Shown piece after piece: positions 36,264-45,219 of a stretch of 64,000 nt of DNA (position 1 is its first letter; each line of letters opens with the position of its first letter). Under the pieces are notes generated by a model. It was not told where the DNA came from. It ran no database searches and saw nothing but the letters and a program-made list of their open reading frames with translations. This DNA is from Paludisphaera mucosa. Its GTDB lineage: Bacteria > Planctomycetota > Planctomycetia > Isosphaerales > Isosphaeraceae. The position numbers and the translations under genes are program-made. Where the stretch lies: positions 796,808 to 860,807 of the forward strand of contig NZ_JARRAG010000001.1 of the NCBI RefSeq assembly GCF_029589435.1, given 5' to 3'.

Positions 36264-37946
36264 ATGGTTTCGATGGCGACACTGTTGGCGATCACCGTTT
36301 TCCTCCCCCTGATCGGCGCGCTGGCGCTCGTGCTGGCGCCCGGCCTCGACCGGGGGGCGGCCCGCAAGATCGCGCTGGGCGTCACCCTGACGACCTTCGG
36401 GGCCTGCCTGGCCCTGCTCGCCGGGTTCGAGCCGGCCGTGACGTCGCCGCAGTTCGCCGCGATCTCCGAGGCCGCGGGCGGCCGGACGCTCTACGGCTGG
36501 GGCTGGCTGAGCCGGCCGGACGTGCGGTTCGCGCTGGGGCTCGACGGCATCTCGATCTGGCTGTTCGTGCTCACGGGCCTGCTGATGATCACGGCCGTGC
36601 TGTCGTCGTGGGAGTCGATCAAGGAACGCGCGCCGCTCTACTACGCGTTCCTGCTGGCGCTTGAGACGGGCCTGCTCGGCCTCTTCGGGGCGCTCGACGT
36701 GGTGCTCTTCTACATCTTCTTCGAGTTCACGCTGATCCCGCTGTTCTTCCTGATCGGCCTGTGGGGCGGCCCCGAGCGGCAGCGGGCTTCGGTCTACTTC
36801 TTCCTGTACACGCTGGCGGGGAGCCTGCTGACGCTGCTGGGGGTGATCTCGCTGGTCATCGTCCACATGCAGTATTCGCCGAATCACGTGCTCACGTTCT
36901 CGATCCCCGAGCTGACCCACGGCCTGGCGACGCTCCCCTGGCCGGAGTGGTACAAGGTCGACTCGTGGGCGAGCCCGCAGGTCCTCATTTTCCTGCTGCT
37001 GCTGGCGGGGTTCGCGGTCAAGGTGCCGCTCTTCCCGTTCCACACGTGGCTGCCGCTGGCGCACGTCGAGGCCCCGACGGCCGGCTCGATCGTCCTGGCC
37101 GGCGTGCTGCTGAAGGTCGGCAGCTACGGCCTGATCCGCTTCAACATGGCGATGACCCCCCTGGGGGCCTCGGCCCTCTTCCCGCTGCTGGCGACGATGT
37201 GCGTGGTGGGCATCATCTACGGGGCCCTCGCCGCGCTCGCGCAGACGGACATGAAGCGGCTGGTGGCCTACAGCTCGGTCAGCCACATGGGCTTCATCGT
37301 GCTGGGGATGCTGGCGATGAACGACGCCGGGCTCAACGGCTCGATCATCCAGATGGTCAACCACGGACTGACGACGGGCGCCCTGTTCGCCTGCGTGGGC
37401 GTGCTCTACGACCGCTACCACACCCGCGAGATGAACGCGATCGGCGGCGTGTGGAACCGCTTCCCGCTGCTGGCCTTCTTCTTCATCTTCTCGTCGATGG
37501 GGGCCGCGGCGCTGCCGGGCCTGAACGGCTTCGTCGGCGAGTTCCCGATCCTCGCGGGGATGTTCGCGGAGAGCTGGAAGACGGCCTCGCTGGCGACCCT
37601 GGGCATGATCCTGGGCGCCTTCTACCTGCTCTTGATGATCCGCCGCGTCATCTTCGGCCCCCTGGTCGAGCCCGTCGCCCACGGCGAGCACGGCGACGAC
37701 CACGGTCACGGCCACGCGGACGTGCCGCCGATGGGCTGGTACGAGATCGCCGGCCTGACGCCGCTGGCCGTCCTGATCCTCTACATCGGCATCTTCCCCG
37801 AGCCCTTCTTCGCCCGCATCCGCCCGGCGGCGGAGGTCGTGACCCAGATCGGCCGGCAGGAGCGCGAGGTCGGCGAGAAGGCCCTCGCGGCGACGGTCCC
37901 GCCCGCCGCGCCGGCCCTGACGATGCGAACGACCGAACCCCGCTGA
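36264..37946 (+). CDS. nuoM: NADH-quinone oxidoreductase subunit M
   Basis: 560-residue antiporter-like proton-pumping subunit. The conserved segments VLFYIFFEFTLIPLFFLIGLWGG, VKVPLFPFHTWLPLAHVEAPTAGS and KRLVAYSSVSHMGFI carry the pump Glu, Lys and His residues. A short His-rich loop (HGEHGDDHGHGH) sits near residues 471-487, at almost the same place as the one in NuoL. Confidence 0.95.
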   Translation: MVSMATLLAITVFLPLIGALALVLAPGLDRGAARKIALGVTLTTFGACLALLAGFEPAVTSPQFAAISEAAGGRTLYGWGWLSRPDVRFALGLDGISIWLFVLTGLLMITAVLSSWESIKERAPLYYAFLLALETGLLGLFGALDVVLFYIFFEFTLIPLFFLIGLWGGPERQRASVYFFLYTLAGSLLTLLGVISLVIVHMQYSPNHVLTFSIPELTHGLATLPWPEWYKVDSWASPQVLIFLLLLAGFAVKVPLFPFHTWLPLAHVEAPTAGSIVLAGVLLKVGSYGLIRFNMAMTPLGASALFPLLATMCVVGIIYGALAALAQTDMKRLVAYSSVSHMGFIVLGMLAMNDAGLNGSIIQMVNHGLTTGALFACVGVLYDRYHTREMNAIGGVWNRFPLLAFFFIFSSMGAAALPGLNGFVGEFPILAGMFAESWKTASLATLGMILGAFYLLLMIRRVIFGPLVEPVAHGEHGDDHGHGHADVPPMGWYEIAGLTPLAVLILYIGIFPEPFFARIRPAAEVVTQIGRQEREVGEKALAATVPPAAPALTMRTTEPR

Positions 37947-37998
37947 CGCCGATATTCCTCGCCCGACGCCAACGCTTATCTTATACGGAAAGCCGGAG

Positions 37999-39609
37999 AT
38001 GACCCTTCAGCTCGCCTACCATACGGTCCAGCAGACGCTCCTGGTCCTCTCGCCCGAGATCTTGCTGCTGGCCGTGGCCGTCGCCATGATGACCGCCGCG
38101 CCCTTCCTCCGCGTCTCGCGGCGGGGGTGGTGCGGACTGGCCGCCGTCGGCCTGGTCGCGAGCCTGCTCGCCCTGATCGCGACCCGCGACGTCCAGCCCG
38201 ACGTCTACGTCGGCTCGGCCGTGAACGACGCGATGGCGTTCTACGTCCGGCTCTTCGTGATCCTGACCGGCCTCGTCCTGATCGGCCTGGCCCATCGCGA
38301 GCCCCCCGAGGACCGCTCCGCGGAGTTCTTCGGCTCGTTCCTGATGATCCAGGCGGGCGCGATGCTCGTGGCGGCCTCGAACGACCTGATCCTGCTGTTC
38401 ATCGGCCTGGAACTGGTCAGCATCCCGACTTACCTGCTGCTCTACCTCTCGCGGCGGACCGCCTCGACGCAGGAGGCGGCGACGAAGTACTTCTTCCTGA
38501 GCATCTTCGCCTCGGCCCTTCTGCTCTACGGGATGGCCTTCCTCTACGGGATCGCCGGCACGACGAACCTCAAGGCGCTCTCGGTGCTGACGACCTCGCT
38601 GCCGTACGTGCCGCACCTCTGGCTGGGGCTGCTGGCGGTCGTCTTCATCATCGCCGGCCTCTGCTTCCGCGTGGCCGCCGTCCCCCTCCACTTCTACGCC
38701 CCCGACGTCTACCAGGGCTCGCCCGTGGTGATCGCGGCTCTGCTGTCGTGGATCCCCAAGGTCGTCGGATTCGTCGCCATGATCCGGGCCTTGACCTCGG
38801 TCCTGGCGTTCAAGGGGCTGGACGACGAGCTGGTCCACAAGACGGTGCTCCTCTGCTGGATCATCGCCGCGGCCACGATGACGCTGGGCAACGCCGTGGC
38901 GCTCCTGCAGACCGACCTCAAACGGCTGCTCGCCTACTCGTCGATCGCCCACGCCGGCTACCTGATGGTCGGCATCACCGCAGCCTTCGCGGGCGGGGCC
39001 GAGGGCTCGGCGTTCTACTACGGCGTCGAGGGCGTCCTGTTCTACCTGGCCGCGTACGCCTTCATGACGCTCGGGGCGTTCGGCGTCGTGCTCGCCCTCC
39101 GCAAGCGGGACGGCCGGCCGGTCACGACGATCGACGACCTGTCGGGCCTGGGCCTGACCCAGCCGGTGGTGGCCGTCGGGCTCACGCTCTGCCTGCTGAG
39201 CCTCACCGGCATTCCGGGCCTGGCCGGCTTCTGGGGCAAGCTGCAGATCTTCGCCTCGGCGCTCTCGGCCGCCTCGGGCGACGAGGCCCGGCCGCTGCAG
39301 GTGCTGGCCGTCGTCGGCATGCTCAACGCCGCGGTGGGGGCGTTCTACTACCTGCGGATCATCGTCCTGATGTTCCTCAAGCCGGCCGAGGAGCCGGTCG
39401 ACGCCGTGGGCGGCTGGCCCGTCGCGCTGGCGACCGGGGCCTGCGTCTCGCTCTCGCTGCTGGTCGGCCTCTACCCCGCGCCCATCTCCCGGGCCTGCCG
39501 CGAGGCGGCCGTCGCCGCGAACGTCCATCCCGCCCCGGTCGCCGAGTCGGCCCCGGTGGTCGTCGGGGCCCGGGACGTCGCCCCGTCGCCCGCGCCGGTG
39601 CGGAACTGA
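37999..39609 (+). CDS. nuoN: NADH-quinone oxidoreductase subunit N
   Basis: 536-residue antiporter-like subunit closing the operon. Conserved parts include LLFIGLELVSIPTYLLLYLSRR, FRVAAVPLHFYAPDVYQGSP and KRLLAYSSIAHAGYLMVGI. Fourteen or so helices are apparent. The start follows nuoM by 52 bases, and the C-terminus ends in a hydrophilic Ala/Pro/Val-rich tail. Confidence 0.95.
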   Translation: MTLQLAYHTVQQTLLVLSPEILLLAVAVAMMTAAPFLRVSRRGWCGLAAVGLVASLLALIATRDVQPDVYVGSAVNDAMAFYVRLFVILTGLVLIGLAHREPPEDRSAEFFGSFLMIQAGAMLVAASNDLILLFIGLELVSIPTYLLLYLSRRTASTQEAATKYFFLSIFASALLLYGMAFLYGIAGTTNLKALSVLTTSLPYVPHLWLGLLAVVFIIAGLCFRVAAVPLHFYAPDVYQGSPVVIAALLSWIPKVVGFVAMIRALTSVLAFKGLDDELVHKTVLLCWIIAAATMTLGNAVALLQTDLKRLLAYSSIAHAGYLMVGITAAFAGGAEGSAFYYGVEGVLFYLAAYAFMTLGAFGVVLALRKRDGRPVTTIDDLSGLGLTQPVVAVGLTLCLLSLTGIPGLAGFWGKLQIFASALSAASGDEARPLQVLAVVGMLNAAVGAFYYLRIIVLMFLKPAEEPVDAVGGWPVALATGACVSLSLLVGLYPAPISRACREAAVAANVHPAPVAESAPVVVGARDVAPSPAPVRN

Positions 39610-39661
39610 GGGTCGTCCCGATCGCGGCCTGGCCGACCTGCGTTCCGGGCGCGGCGCCGGG

Positions 39662-40060
39662 TCAGGCCGCTTCGCGGCGCGTCGCCAGGGCCGCCGCGTG
39701 CGAGGGCCGCGACGCGAGCCATACGAAGGCGAGGCCGCCGAGCACGACGCCGAGCATGTCGAAGGTGCCGTCGGCGAGGCCGGCGTCGCGATTCACGAGC
39801 GGCGAGAGCTGTCCCAGCTCGGTGATCACGGTCAGGGCCAGGCCGGCCGCCGCCACGAGGAGGAGGCGCCTCGGGTTGCGCGACGCCATCAGCCAGAGGA
39901 AGGCGAAGCCCATGAACAGCGCCATGTGGACGAGCTTGTCGAGATTCGGGAGCCTGAACCCCGTCTCGCCGCCCGCCTTCTGCACGACGGCCCTGGGCAT
40001 CCAGCAGAGCACCATGATCAGCAGGGTCCAGCTCAGCGCCGCGTAGAACCAGAGTCGCAT
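39662..40060 (-). CDS. VanZ-like family membrane protein
   Basis: 132 residues with four predicted helices. The VanZ-like pattern is visible: an N-terminal helix with Trp (YAALSWTLLIMVLCWMP), then LDKLVHMALFMGFAFLWL, and TELGQLSPLVNRDAGLADGTFDMLGVVLGG, whose acidic and His residues are conserved in the family. The function is unknown outside teicoplanin resistance, where VanZ acts. It is convergent with nuoN. Confidence 0.8.
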   Translation of the reverse strand: MRLWFYAALSWTLLIMVLCWMPRAVVQKAGGETGFRLPNLDKLVHMALFMGFAFLWLMASRNPRRLLLVAAAGLALTVITELGQLSPLVNRDAGLADGTFDMLGVVLGGLAFVWLASRPSHAAALATRREAA

Positions 40061-40457
40061 GTTCGGCCCTCAGTGGTCTTCGTTCGCCCCGGCCGATCGA
40101 CGCGGTCGTCGGCCCCCGGGGATTCGACATTCTAGCGTAAGCCGCGACGCCGACGCGCGATCGCCGCGCGGGAAAAAATCGCGACCGGCGCGAACGTGCG
40201 CCCAGATCCCGGCGTCTTCCTCGATGTGAGCGGACGGCGACGAAGCGGGGCCTGGATCGTGCCGGGCGTCGGTCGAGACGCCCTCCCGCACCTCTTGCCC
40301 CGGCACGGAGTCGCGCGATGAACCCGCAGCGGTCGCCAGGTCGTCGATCCCGGGGGCGAGCCTCACTGCCGGAAGCCTGCGGCCGATCGTGGTCGACTCC
40401 CCGCACAGGCCTCGCTCGTCCGCGAGACCGAGCCCCTTGCCTTTCCATCGCCTCGCC
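40061..40457. other. intergenic region before the tRNA array
   Basis: 397 bases between the VanZ-like start and the first tRNA. Open frames here translate to Arg/Pro/Ser-rich strings without motifs. It presumably carries the VanZ-gene promoter and the promoter of the tRNA array, but no clear boxes were found. Confidence 0.35.
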
Positions 40458-40529
40458 GGGTCGGTAGCTGAGACGGTCTAGCGCCGCGCTGAAAACGCGG
40501 AGAGGTGGATTCGAGCGCCACCCGACCCA
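40458..40529 (+). tRNA. tRNA-Phe (GAA)
   Basis: Acceptor GGGTCGG pairs with CCGACCC. The anticodon loop CTGAAAA sits on a CCGCG/CGCGG stem. The T arm has one A-G mismatch next to the loop. CCA is not encoded. First tRNA of the array. Confidence 0.85.
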
Positions 40530-40605
40530 TCACGTCTCCCCGGCGACCGCCGGGGGCGCAGTCCCCGGCCCGCGCCGAGGGCTCGGCGCGACGTCGAACA
40601 GGAAC

Positions 40606-40677
40606 GGCCCGTTCGTCTATCGGACAGGATGCCGCCCTTTCAAGGCGGCGAGGAGGGTTCGACTCCCTCACGGGCCG
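40606..40677 (+). tRNA. tRNA-Glu (TTC)
   Basis: Acceptor GGCCCGT/ACGGGCC, anticodon loop CTTTCAA on CCGCC/GGCGG, T loop TTCGACT. All stems pair. CCA is not encoded. Confidence 0.92.
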
Positions 40678-40695
40678 CTCGGGAAGAAAGACCAC

Positions 40696-40768
40696 ACGAT
40701 CGGGGCGACTGGGGGCGCGGACGGTCTCCAAAACCGTCGTCTCGCGGGTTCGAATCCCGCCGGTCGTG
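40696..40768 (+). tRNA. tRNA-Trp (CCA)
   Basis: Acceptor ACGATCG/CGGTCGT with one G-T pair, anticodon loop CTCCAAA, T loop TTCGAAT on GCGGG/CCCGC. CCA tail is not encoded. Confidence 0.9.
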
Positions 40769-40780
40769 CTCTGCTGCAGA

Positions 40781-40854
40781 CGGGACGTGGGAAAGCCTGG
40801 GAATCCGCCTGCCTTGGGAGCAGGAGAGCGTCGGTTCGAATCCGACCGTCCCGA
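40781..40854 (+). tRNA. tRNA-Pro (TGG)
   Basis: Acceptor CGGGACG/CGTCCCG, anticodon loop CTTGGGA on CCTGC/GCAGG, T loop TTCGAAT on GTCGG/CCGAC. CCA is not encoded. Confidence 0.92.
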
Positions 40855-40935
40855 TTCCGCGATCATCGATAGTGACCTTAAAAGACCATTATGAGTCAGG
40901 AAGTGAAATATGCACGAAAACGACGAGTCCGACCA

Positions 40936-41007
40936 GGGGTCGTGGTGTAACGGCCGCACATCGGCCTTTTAAGCCGGGAGGTGGGGGTTCGACTCCCTCC
41001 GGCCCCA
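40936..41007 (+). tRNA. tRNA-Lys (TTT)
   Basis: Acceptor GGGGTCG/CGGCCCC, anticodon loop CTTTTAA on TCGGC/GCCGG, T loop TTCGACT. CCA is not encoded. Confidence 0.9.
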
Positions 41008-41025
41008 TGAGACGAATCGTGCAGG

Positions 41026-41096
41026 CGGCCCGCAGCTCCGGGGTGGAGCACCCGGCTGATAACCGGGAGGCGGAGGTTCGATTCCTCCCGGGCCGA
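41026..41096 (+). tRNA. tRNA-Ile (GAT)
   Basis: Acceptor CGGCCCG/CGGGCCG, D stem GCTC/GAGC, anticodon loop CTGATAA on CCCGG/CCGGG, T loop TTCGATT. Last tRNA before the protease-nuclease cassette. CCA is not encoded. Confidence 0.92.
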
Positions 41097-41439
41097 TCGG
41101 TCTTCGCCCGGGGGGGCGCGGAATCCGGATCGGACGTCCCGGGCCCGAGCGACGGGGCGGGGCGTCAGGTTTCAAGCTCGATCAACCGTTCGACCCCGCG
41201 ATCGATCCGAAGAAGGACTGATGAAAACCTCGGCAATCGGGGGAAACCGCGACAAGGACTCGCTCGAGAGCCGTATAAGTGGCATGGATCGTCATATCTG
41301 AGGTCTCGTCGAGTCTGCGAATACCTGGTGGGACGGGCGGAGAGCCTTCGCCGATCTCGACCGGGCTCGATCGACCTCCGGTGGACGAGAGTCGGTCCGT
41401 CGCCGCCCGGAAGCTCCCTCTCCCAGATCGAGGTTCGTC
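41097..41439. other. intergenic region upstream of the protease-nuclease gene
   Basis: 343 bases. It probably holds the promoter of the two-gene cassette. A GTATAAGT sequence near 41273 could serve as a -10 box but no matching -35 was found. No coding frame is convincing. Confidence 0.3.
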
Positions 41440-43680
41440 ATGGCCGCGCCGAAGAACGTCTACGCGTTCAGCTTGACCGAGGCCGTGGCCGCCGCGGACC
41501 GCTGGTCGAAGCGAGCCCATCAACATGAGAAATTCGAGCGGGCGGCTCGCAACAAGCAATACACCTCGCTCGACACCCCCGAGCGGTGTGCGGCGCGGGC
41601 GAACCGCCTGCTCGGCCGGCTGAAGCGCGCCGGATCGCGGCTGGCCGAGTCGATGGCGTCCGATTTCGACGAATCGACCGCCAGGCAGGTGGCCGCGGCC
41701 CGGGTCACCGCCCAGAACGTGAGCGACGCCCTGCTCGAACGCGTGATCGGGGGCACGCGGGATTTCCAGTTCGTCGAGTTCCTCGAACAGGCGACCTACG
41801 TCTGCAGGTCGGTCGGCCGCATCGTCACCAAGCTCGGCGGCGGGAGGATGGCCTACGGCACCGGCTTCATGGCCTCGCCCCGGTTGCTGATGACGAATCA
41901 TCACGTGCTCCCGTCCCGGGACGACGCGGCCCGCAGCGTGGTCGAGTTCGACTACCAGCGCGACCGCCTGGGCCGGGCCGTCGCGGTCCGGAGCCTGCGG
42001 ATCGACCCGGACGCGTTCTTCCTGAACGACGAGGACCTGGACTTCGCCCTGGTCGCGGTGGCGGCGGACGGCCGCGGCAGCCCGCTGGGCTATTACGGCT
42101 GGTGTCCGCTCATCAAGGAACTGGGCAAGATCGTCGCGGGGGAGCCCATCAACATCATCCAGCACCCGATGGGCGAGATGAAGCAGGTCGTCCTGCGCGA
42201 GAATCGGCTGATCGATTCCCTGGACGGCGCGGAGTCGTACCTGCACTACGAGGCCGACACCGAGCCGGGCTCGTCGGGCTCCCCGGTGTTCAACGACCAG
42301 TGGGAGGTCGTCGCCCTCCATCACAGCGGCGTGCCCAAGCGGAACACCAGGGGCGACCTGCTGGACGTCGACGGGAAGGTCTGGAAGGACGGGGACGATC
42401 CCTCGCGCCTCGAATGGGTGGCGAACGAGGGCGTCCGGGCGTCGAAGCTGGTCGAGTTCATCGCGAAGGCGACGGTCAAGCCCGCCGAGAGGCCGCTGCT
42501 GAAGGAGTTCCTGGAGGCCAGGCCGCCGGGCGAGGCCGACGGCCCCTCGACGCGTCGCGTCGAGGCCGGCCTTCGACCCGATCCCCGTCTCGAACCCGAA
42601 CCCGAACGCGAGGACGAGCCGATGCCCAGGCCCGAGGTCGAACGCGGCGGCGACTCCGTGACCTTCACGATCCCCCTTTACGTCACGGTGAGCGTCGGCG
42701 CCCCCGCGGCGCGCGGCGCCCTGAGCGTCGAGCCGGTCGAGCCGGCGTCCGGCTTCAAGGAACGGGTCGTCCCCGACCCCGACGATCTGGATTACCGCGA
42801 GCGACCCGGCTACGACGCCGGCTTCCTCGGCTTCGAGGCGCCGTTCCCCCGCCTGACCAACGCGACGCGTTCCAAGGCGTTCGCGCTCCCCGGCGAGCAA
42901 GGCGTCGATCGATACCTGCTCAAGTACCACCACTACAGCCTGATCTTCAACAAGGCGCGAAAGCTGGCCTTCGCGGCCGGCGTGAATTACGACCCGAACG
43001 CCAAGGTCCTGCACCGGAGGGACGTGGACGGGGACAAGTGGTATTACGACCCGCGGGTGACGCCCGAGAAGGAGATCCAGGCCGGCGAGAGCCTCTACGC
43101 GGGGAACCCGCTGGATCGCGGGCATCTCGTGAGGCGGGCCGACGCGGGCTGGGGGGCGACGAAGCAGGAGGCCAAGCTGGCCAACGACGACACCTTCCAC
43201 TTCACGAATTGCTCGCCGCAGCACGAGATCACCAACCAGGGGAAGACGAGCGAGGCCCCGCCGGGCCTGAAGTTGTGGGGGAACCTCGAAGACCACGTCG
43301 CGGCCCAGGGCAAGAAGGACAAGCGGAAGCTCAGCATCTTCAACGGCCCGGTCTTCCGGCCCTCCGACCGGAAGTACCGCGGCGTTCTGCTCCCCCGCGA
43401 GTTCTGGAAGGCGGTGGTGTTCGCGGACGACGAGGGGCGTCCCGCCGCGACGGCCTTCATCCTGACGCAGGCCGAGCTGATCCAGGACCTGCAGGAAGAA
43501 TTCACGGTGGGGGAATACAAGGCCGTGCAGGTCCGCATCGCGGACCTGGAGGCGAGGACCGGCCTCGATTTCGGCCCCGCGTCCGGTTGGGACGTGTTGG
43601 AGCAGGAGGGCGCCGAGGAGCGCTTCACGGGCGACTCGGCCGCCGTCGTCCTGGAATCCCTCTCGGACGTCGTGTTGTGA
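41440..43680 (+). CDS. trypsin-like serine protease fused to DNA/RNA non-specific endonuclease
   Basis: 746 residues without a signal peptide, so probably cytoplasmic. Residues 1-110 are helical and unassigned. A trypsin-fold protease follows, with catalytic residues visible as His155 (MTNHHV), Asp201 (DLDFALV) and Ser281 (GSSGSPVF). A linker of low complexity around 355-400 leads to a C-terminal betabetaalpha-metal (NUC1) nuclease with the active-site DRGH at 559-562 and a following NDDTFHFTNCSPQHE segment with the metal-binding Asn. Both active sites look intact. The next gene starts 31 bases later. The pairing of protease and nuclease in one chain suggests a regulated effector, for example in phage defence or a toxin; that is inference. 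Confidence 0.85.
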   Translation: MAAPKNVYAFSLTEAVAAADRWSKRAHQHEKFERAARNKQYTSLDTPERCAARANRLLGRLKRAGSRLAESMASDFDESTARQVAAARVTAQNVSDALLERVIGGTRDFQFVEFLEQATYVCRSVGRIVTKLGGGRMAYGTGFMASPRLLMTNHHVLPSRDDAARSVVEFDYQRDRLGRAVAVRSLRIDPDAFFLNDEDLDFALVAVAADGRGSPLGYYGWCPLIKELGKIVAGEPINIIQHPMGEMKQVVLRENRLIDSLDGAESYLHYEADTEPGSSGSPVFNDQWEVVALHHSGVPKRNTRGDLLDVDGKVWKDGDDPSRLEWVANEGVRASKLVEFIAKATVKPAERPLLKEFLEARPPGEADGPSTRRVEAGLRPDPRLEPEPEREDEPMPRPEVERGGDSVTFTIPLYVTVSVGAPAARGALSVEPVEPASGFKERVVPDPDDLDYRERPGYDAGFLGFEAPFPRLTNATRSKAFALPGEQGVDRYLLKYHHYSLIFNKARKLAFAAGVNYDPNAKVLHRRDVDGDKWYYDPRVTPEKEIQAGESLYAGNPLDRGHLVRRADAGWGATKQEAKLANDDTFHFTNCSPQHEITNQGKTSEAPPGLKLWGNLEDHVAAQGKKDKRKLSIFNGPVFRPSDRKYRGVLLPREFWKAVVFADDEGRPAATAFILTQAELIQDLQEEFTVGEYKAVQVRIADLEARTGLDFGPASGWDVLEQEGAEERFTGDSAAVVLESLSDVVL

Positions 43681-43711
43681 CGCGAACGCGCGTCGGGGCG
43701 TCGGGACGGGG

Positions 43712-44545
43712 ATGGACCGGGGCCGCGTCATGCGGCGGGAGGCCGAGATGAAGCTGGCCGGCCGCGAGTACAAGACCATGATAGACCACGCCGCGTTCGT
43801 CGACCCGCGAGCGGCGGCCGACCTCTTCTGGACCGAGTTGGAGGAGGCCGCGGAGACGCCCACGCGCCGGCTGAAGGGCCGATTCGACCGGGAGGAGGGC
43901 CGCCGCGTCAGCTTCCTCGACACGCCCGACCTCTCCCTGCGCCGCAGCAACCTCGTCCTCCGCCGTCGGGCCGGCGAGGGAGGCGACCAGTACACCCTCA
44001 AGTGCCGCTCCGAAGACCGCTACGAGGCCGCGGGGACCGACGTCGACGCGGCTCCGGGCCTGGACGGCAAGTCGAAGCTCGAAGAAGACATCGCGCCCCC
44101 GTTCCTCTGTCGATTCTCCCATTCCTGCAACGCGAAGCTCCCGGGCGATCCGCCCGCGACCCTGGGAGACGCGGCGGCGCTCTTCCCCCTCCTCGGGCGC
44201 CTCGTCCACGACGGCCGCCCGCTCGCCCTCGACCTGCCGCTGCGGACCGTCCACGACGTCGTCGCGTCCGAGCGCGTCCTGACCGGGGCGAAGCTCGTCT
44301 TCGACCCCCCCGGCGAGCCCGCCGTGGAGGCGTCCGCGGCGATGATCGTCTGGTCGAACCCCAAGACGGCGAGGATCCTGCTCGCCGAATTCTCCTTCCG
44401 CATCAAGGCCGACGACGAGCGTTTCGGCTTCGCGGTCGCGGCCTCCGCCCGCTCGTTCTTCGAAGTCGTCCTGGGCCACGACTGGGCCCGGCCGGATTCC
44501 CGCTCCAAGACCGAGTACGTCTTCCGCGACACTCGCGGCGACTGA
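43712..44545 (+). CDS. CYTH/VTC-like triphosphate-tunnel domain protein
   Basis: 277 residues. The pattern REYKTMID (acidic-basic strand), then FLDTPDLSLRRSNLVLRRRAG and QYTLKCRSEDRY, matches the alternating charged beta strands of the CYTH/VTC tunnel fold that binds polyphosphate or triphosphate. A late FSFRIK and KTEYVF add further strand charges. It is co-oriented with the protease-nuclease gene and only 31 bases away, so the two are likely one operon. ATGs at 43730 and 43748 are alternative starts; the latter removes a short Arg-rich leader. The catalytic activity is unknown. Confidence 0.62.
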   Translation: MDRGRVMRREAEMKLAGREYKTMIDHAAFVDPRAAADLFWTELEEAAETPTRRLKGRFDREEGRRVSFLDTPDLSLRRSNLVLRRRAGEGGDQYTLKCRSEDRYEAAGTDVDAAPGLDGKSKLEEDIAPPFLCRFSHSCNAKLPGDPPATLGDAAALFPLLGRLVHDGRPLALDLPLRTVHDVVASERVLTGAKLVFDPPGEPAVEASAAMIVWSNPKTARILLAEFSFRIKADDERFGFAVAASARSFFEVVLGHDWARPDSRSKTEYVFRDTRGD

Positions 44546-44899
44546 GGACGAGGGGCGAGGACCCCGCGCGTCGCGTCGATCCCGACTCGCTCCCCGTCCA
44601 TCACTTCCGGCCCCCCACCTCGCACCCGCACCATCCGGCCCGGGGCGGGTCGACCGGCCGCGCGTTTGGGGCGACCTCCGTCCCCGTCGGCCCGATCGAC
44701 GCCCGATGCGGCCGCTCCTCGCGATCGCGGCCGACGGGACGCCACCTCTCTTTCGGCGAGATCCGCGATTTCGCGCGAACACGGCGCGGGGGGACGGCGT
44801 CTGACTTGGCGTGCGGCGAACGAGTGAATGAAGTGAAAAGGCGAATGGATGTGGATGCAGGATGCAGGCGGCGCCCGCGCCGCGATCGAGGCCCTATCC
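44546..44899. other. intergenic region before the second tRNA block
   Basis: 354 bases after the CYTH/VTC-like gene. Open frames here are Arg/Pro-rich and out of keeping with real genes. It may carry a promoter for the second tRNA block, but no clear boxes were found. Confidence 0.35.
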
Positions 44900-44972
44900 G
44901 GGACCAAGGTGTTAGCGGCAGCACACCTGGCTCTTAACCAGGCGGGTGAGGGTTCGAGCCCCTCTGGTCCCA
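44900..44972 (+). tRNA. tRNA-Lys (CTT)
   Basis: Acceptor GGGACCA/TGGTCCC, anticodon loop CTCTTAA on CCTGG/CCAGG, T loop TTCGAGC. First tRNA of the second block. CCA is not encoded. Confidence 0.93.
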
Positions 44973-44984
44973 TCGCGAAACGAC

Positions 44985-45057
44985 GCGCCAGGGGGTCCGT
45001 AAGGACGGACGCCGCCCTCGTAAGGCGGAGGAGCGGGTTCGATCCCCGCCCGGCGCT
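44985..45057 (+). tRNA. tRNA-Thr (CGT)
   Basis: Acceptor GCGCCAG/CCGGCGC with one A-C mismatch at pair 6-67, anticodon loop CTCGTAA on CCGCC/GGCGG, T loop TTCGATC. CCA is not encoded. Confidence 0.85.
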
Positions 45058-45113
45058 CTGGGCTCCTTGACAATTCGGTTTTGAATTGAGTTATGAAAAC
45101 ATGAAATATCGAC

Positions 45114-45184
45114 GCGCCCATGATGTAACGGAAGCCTACCGCCTCGCCATGGCGGACGCGCGGGTTCGACTCCCGCTGGGCGCT
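45114..45184 (+). tRNA. tRNA-Gly (GCC) with C33
   Basis: Acceptor GCGCCCA/TGGGCGC and T arm are canonical. The anticodon loop is TCGCCAT, so position 33 is C instead of the nearly invariant U, and 32/38 is a T-T pair. CCA is not encoded. Confidence 0.8.
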
Positions 45185-45219
45185 TGCCGTCGGCCTCTTG
45201 CGACGGCCTCTCGATCGGA

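Noticed and set aside
33819-37715. 1298-codon open frame on the minus strand opposite nuoL-nuoM
   Set aside because: It is the complement of confirmed nuo genes. Its Gln/Arg/His/Asp-rich low-complexity translation is the usual antisense artefact of GC-rich coding DNA.
40629-41528. Open frames across the first tRNA block
   Set aside because: They overlap five well-folded tRNAs and have no protein motifs.
43712-44545. Calling the CYTH/VTC-like gene a thiamine-triphosphatase or adenylate cyclase
   Set aside because: The charged-strand pattern supports the fold, but the specific catalytic ExExK start is not clear, so only the fold is named.
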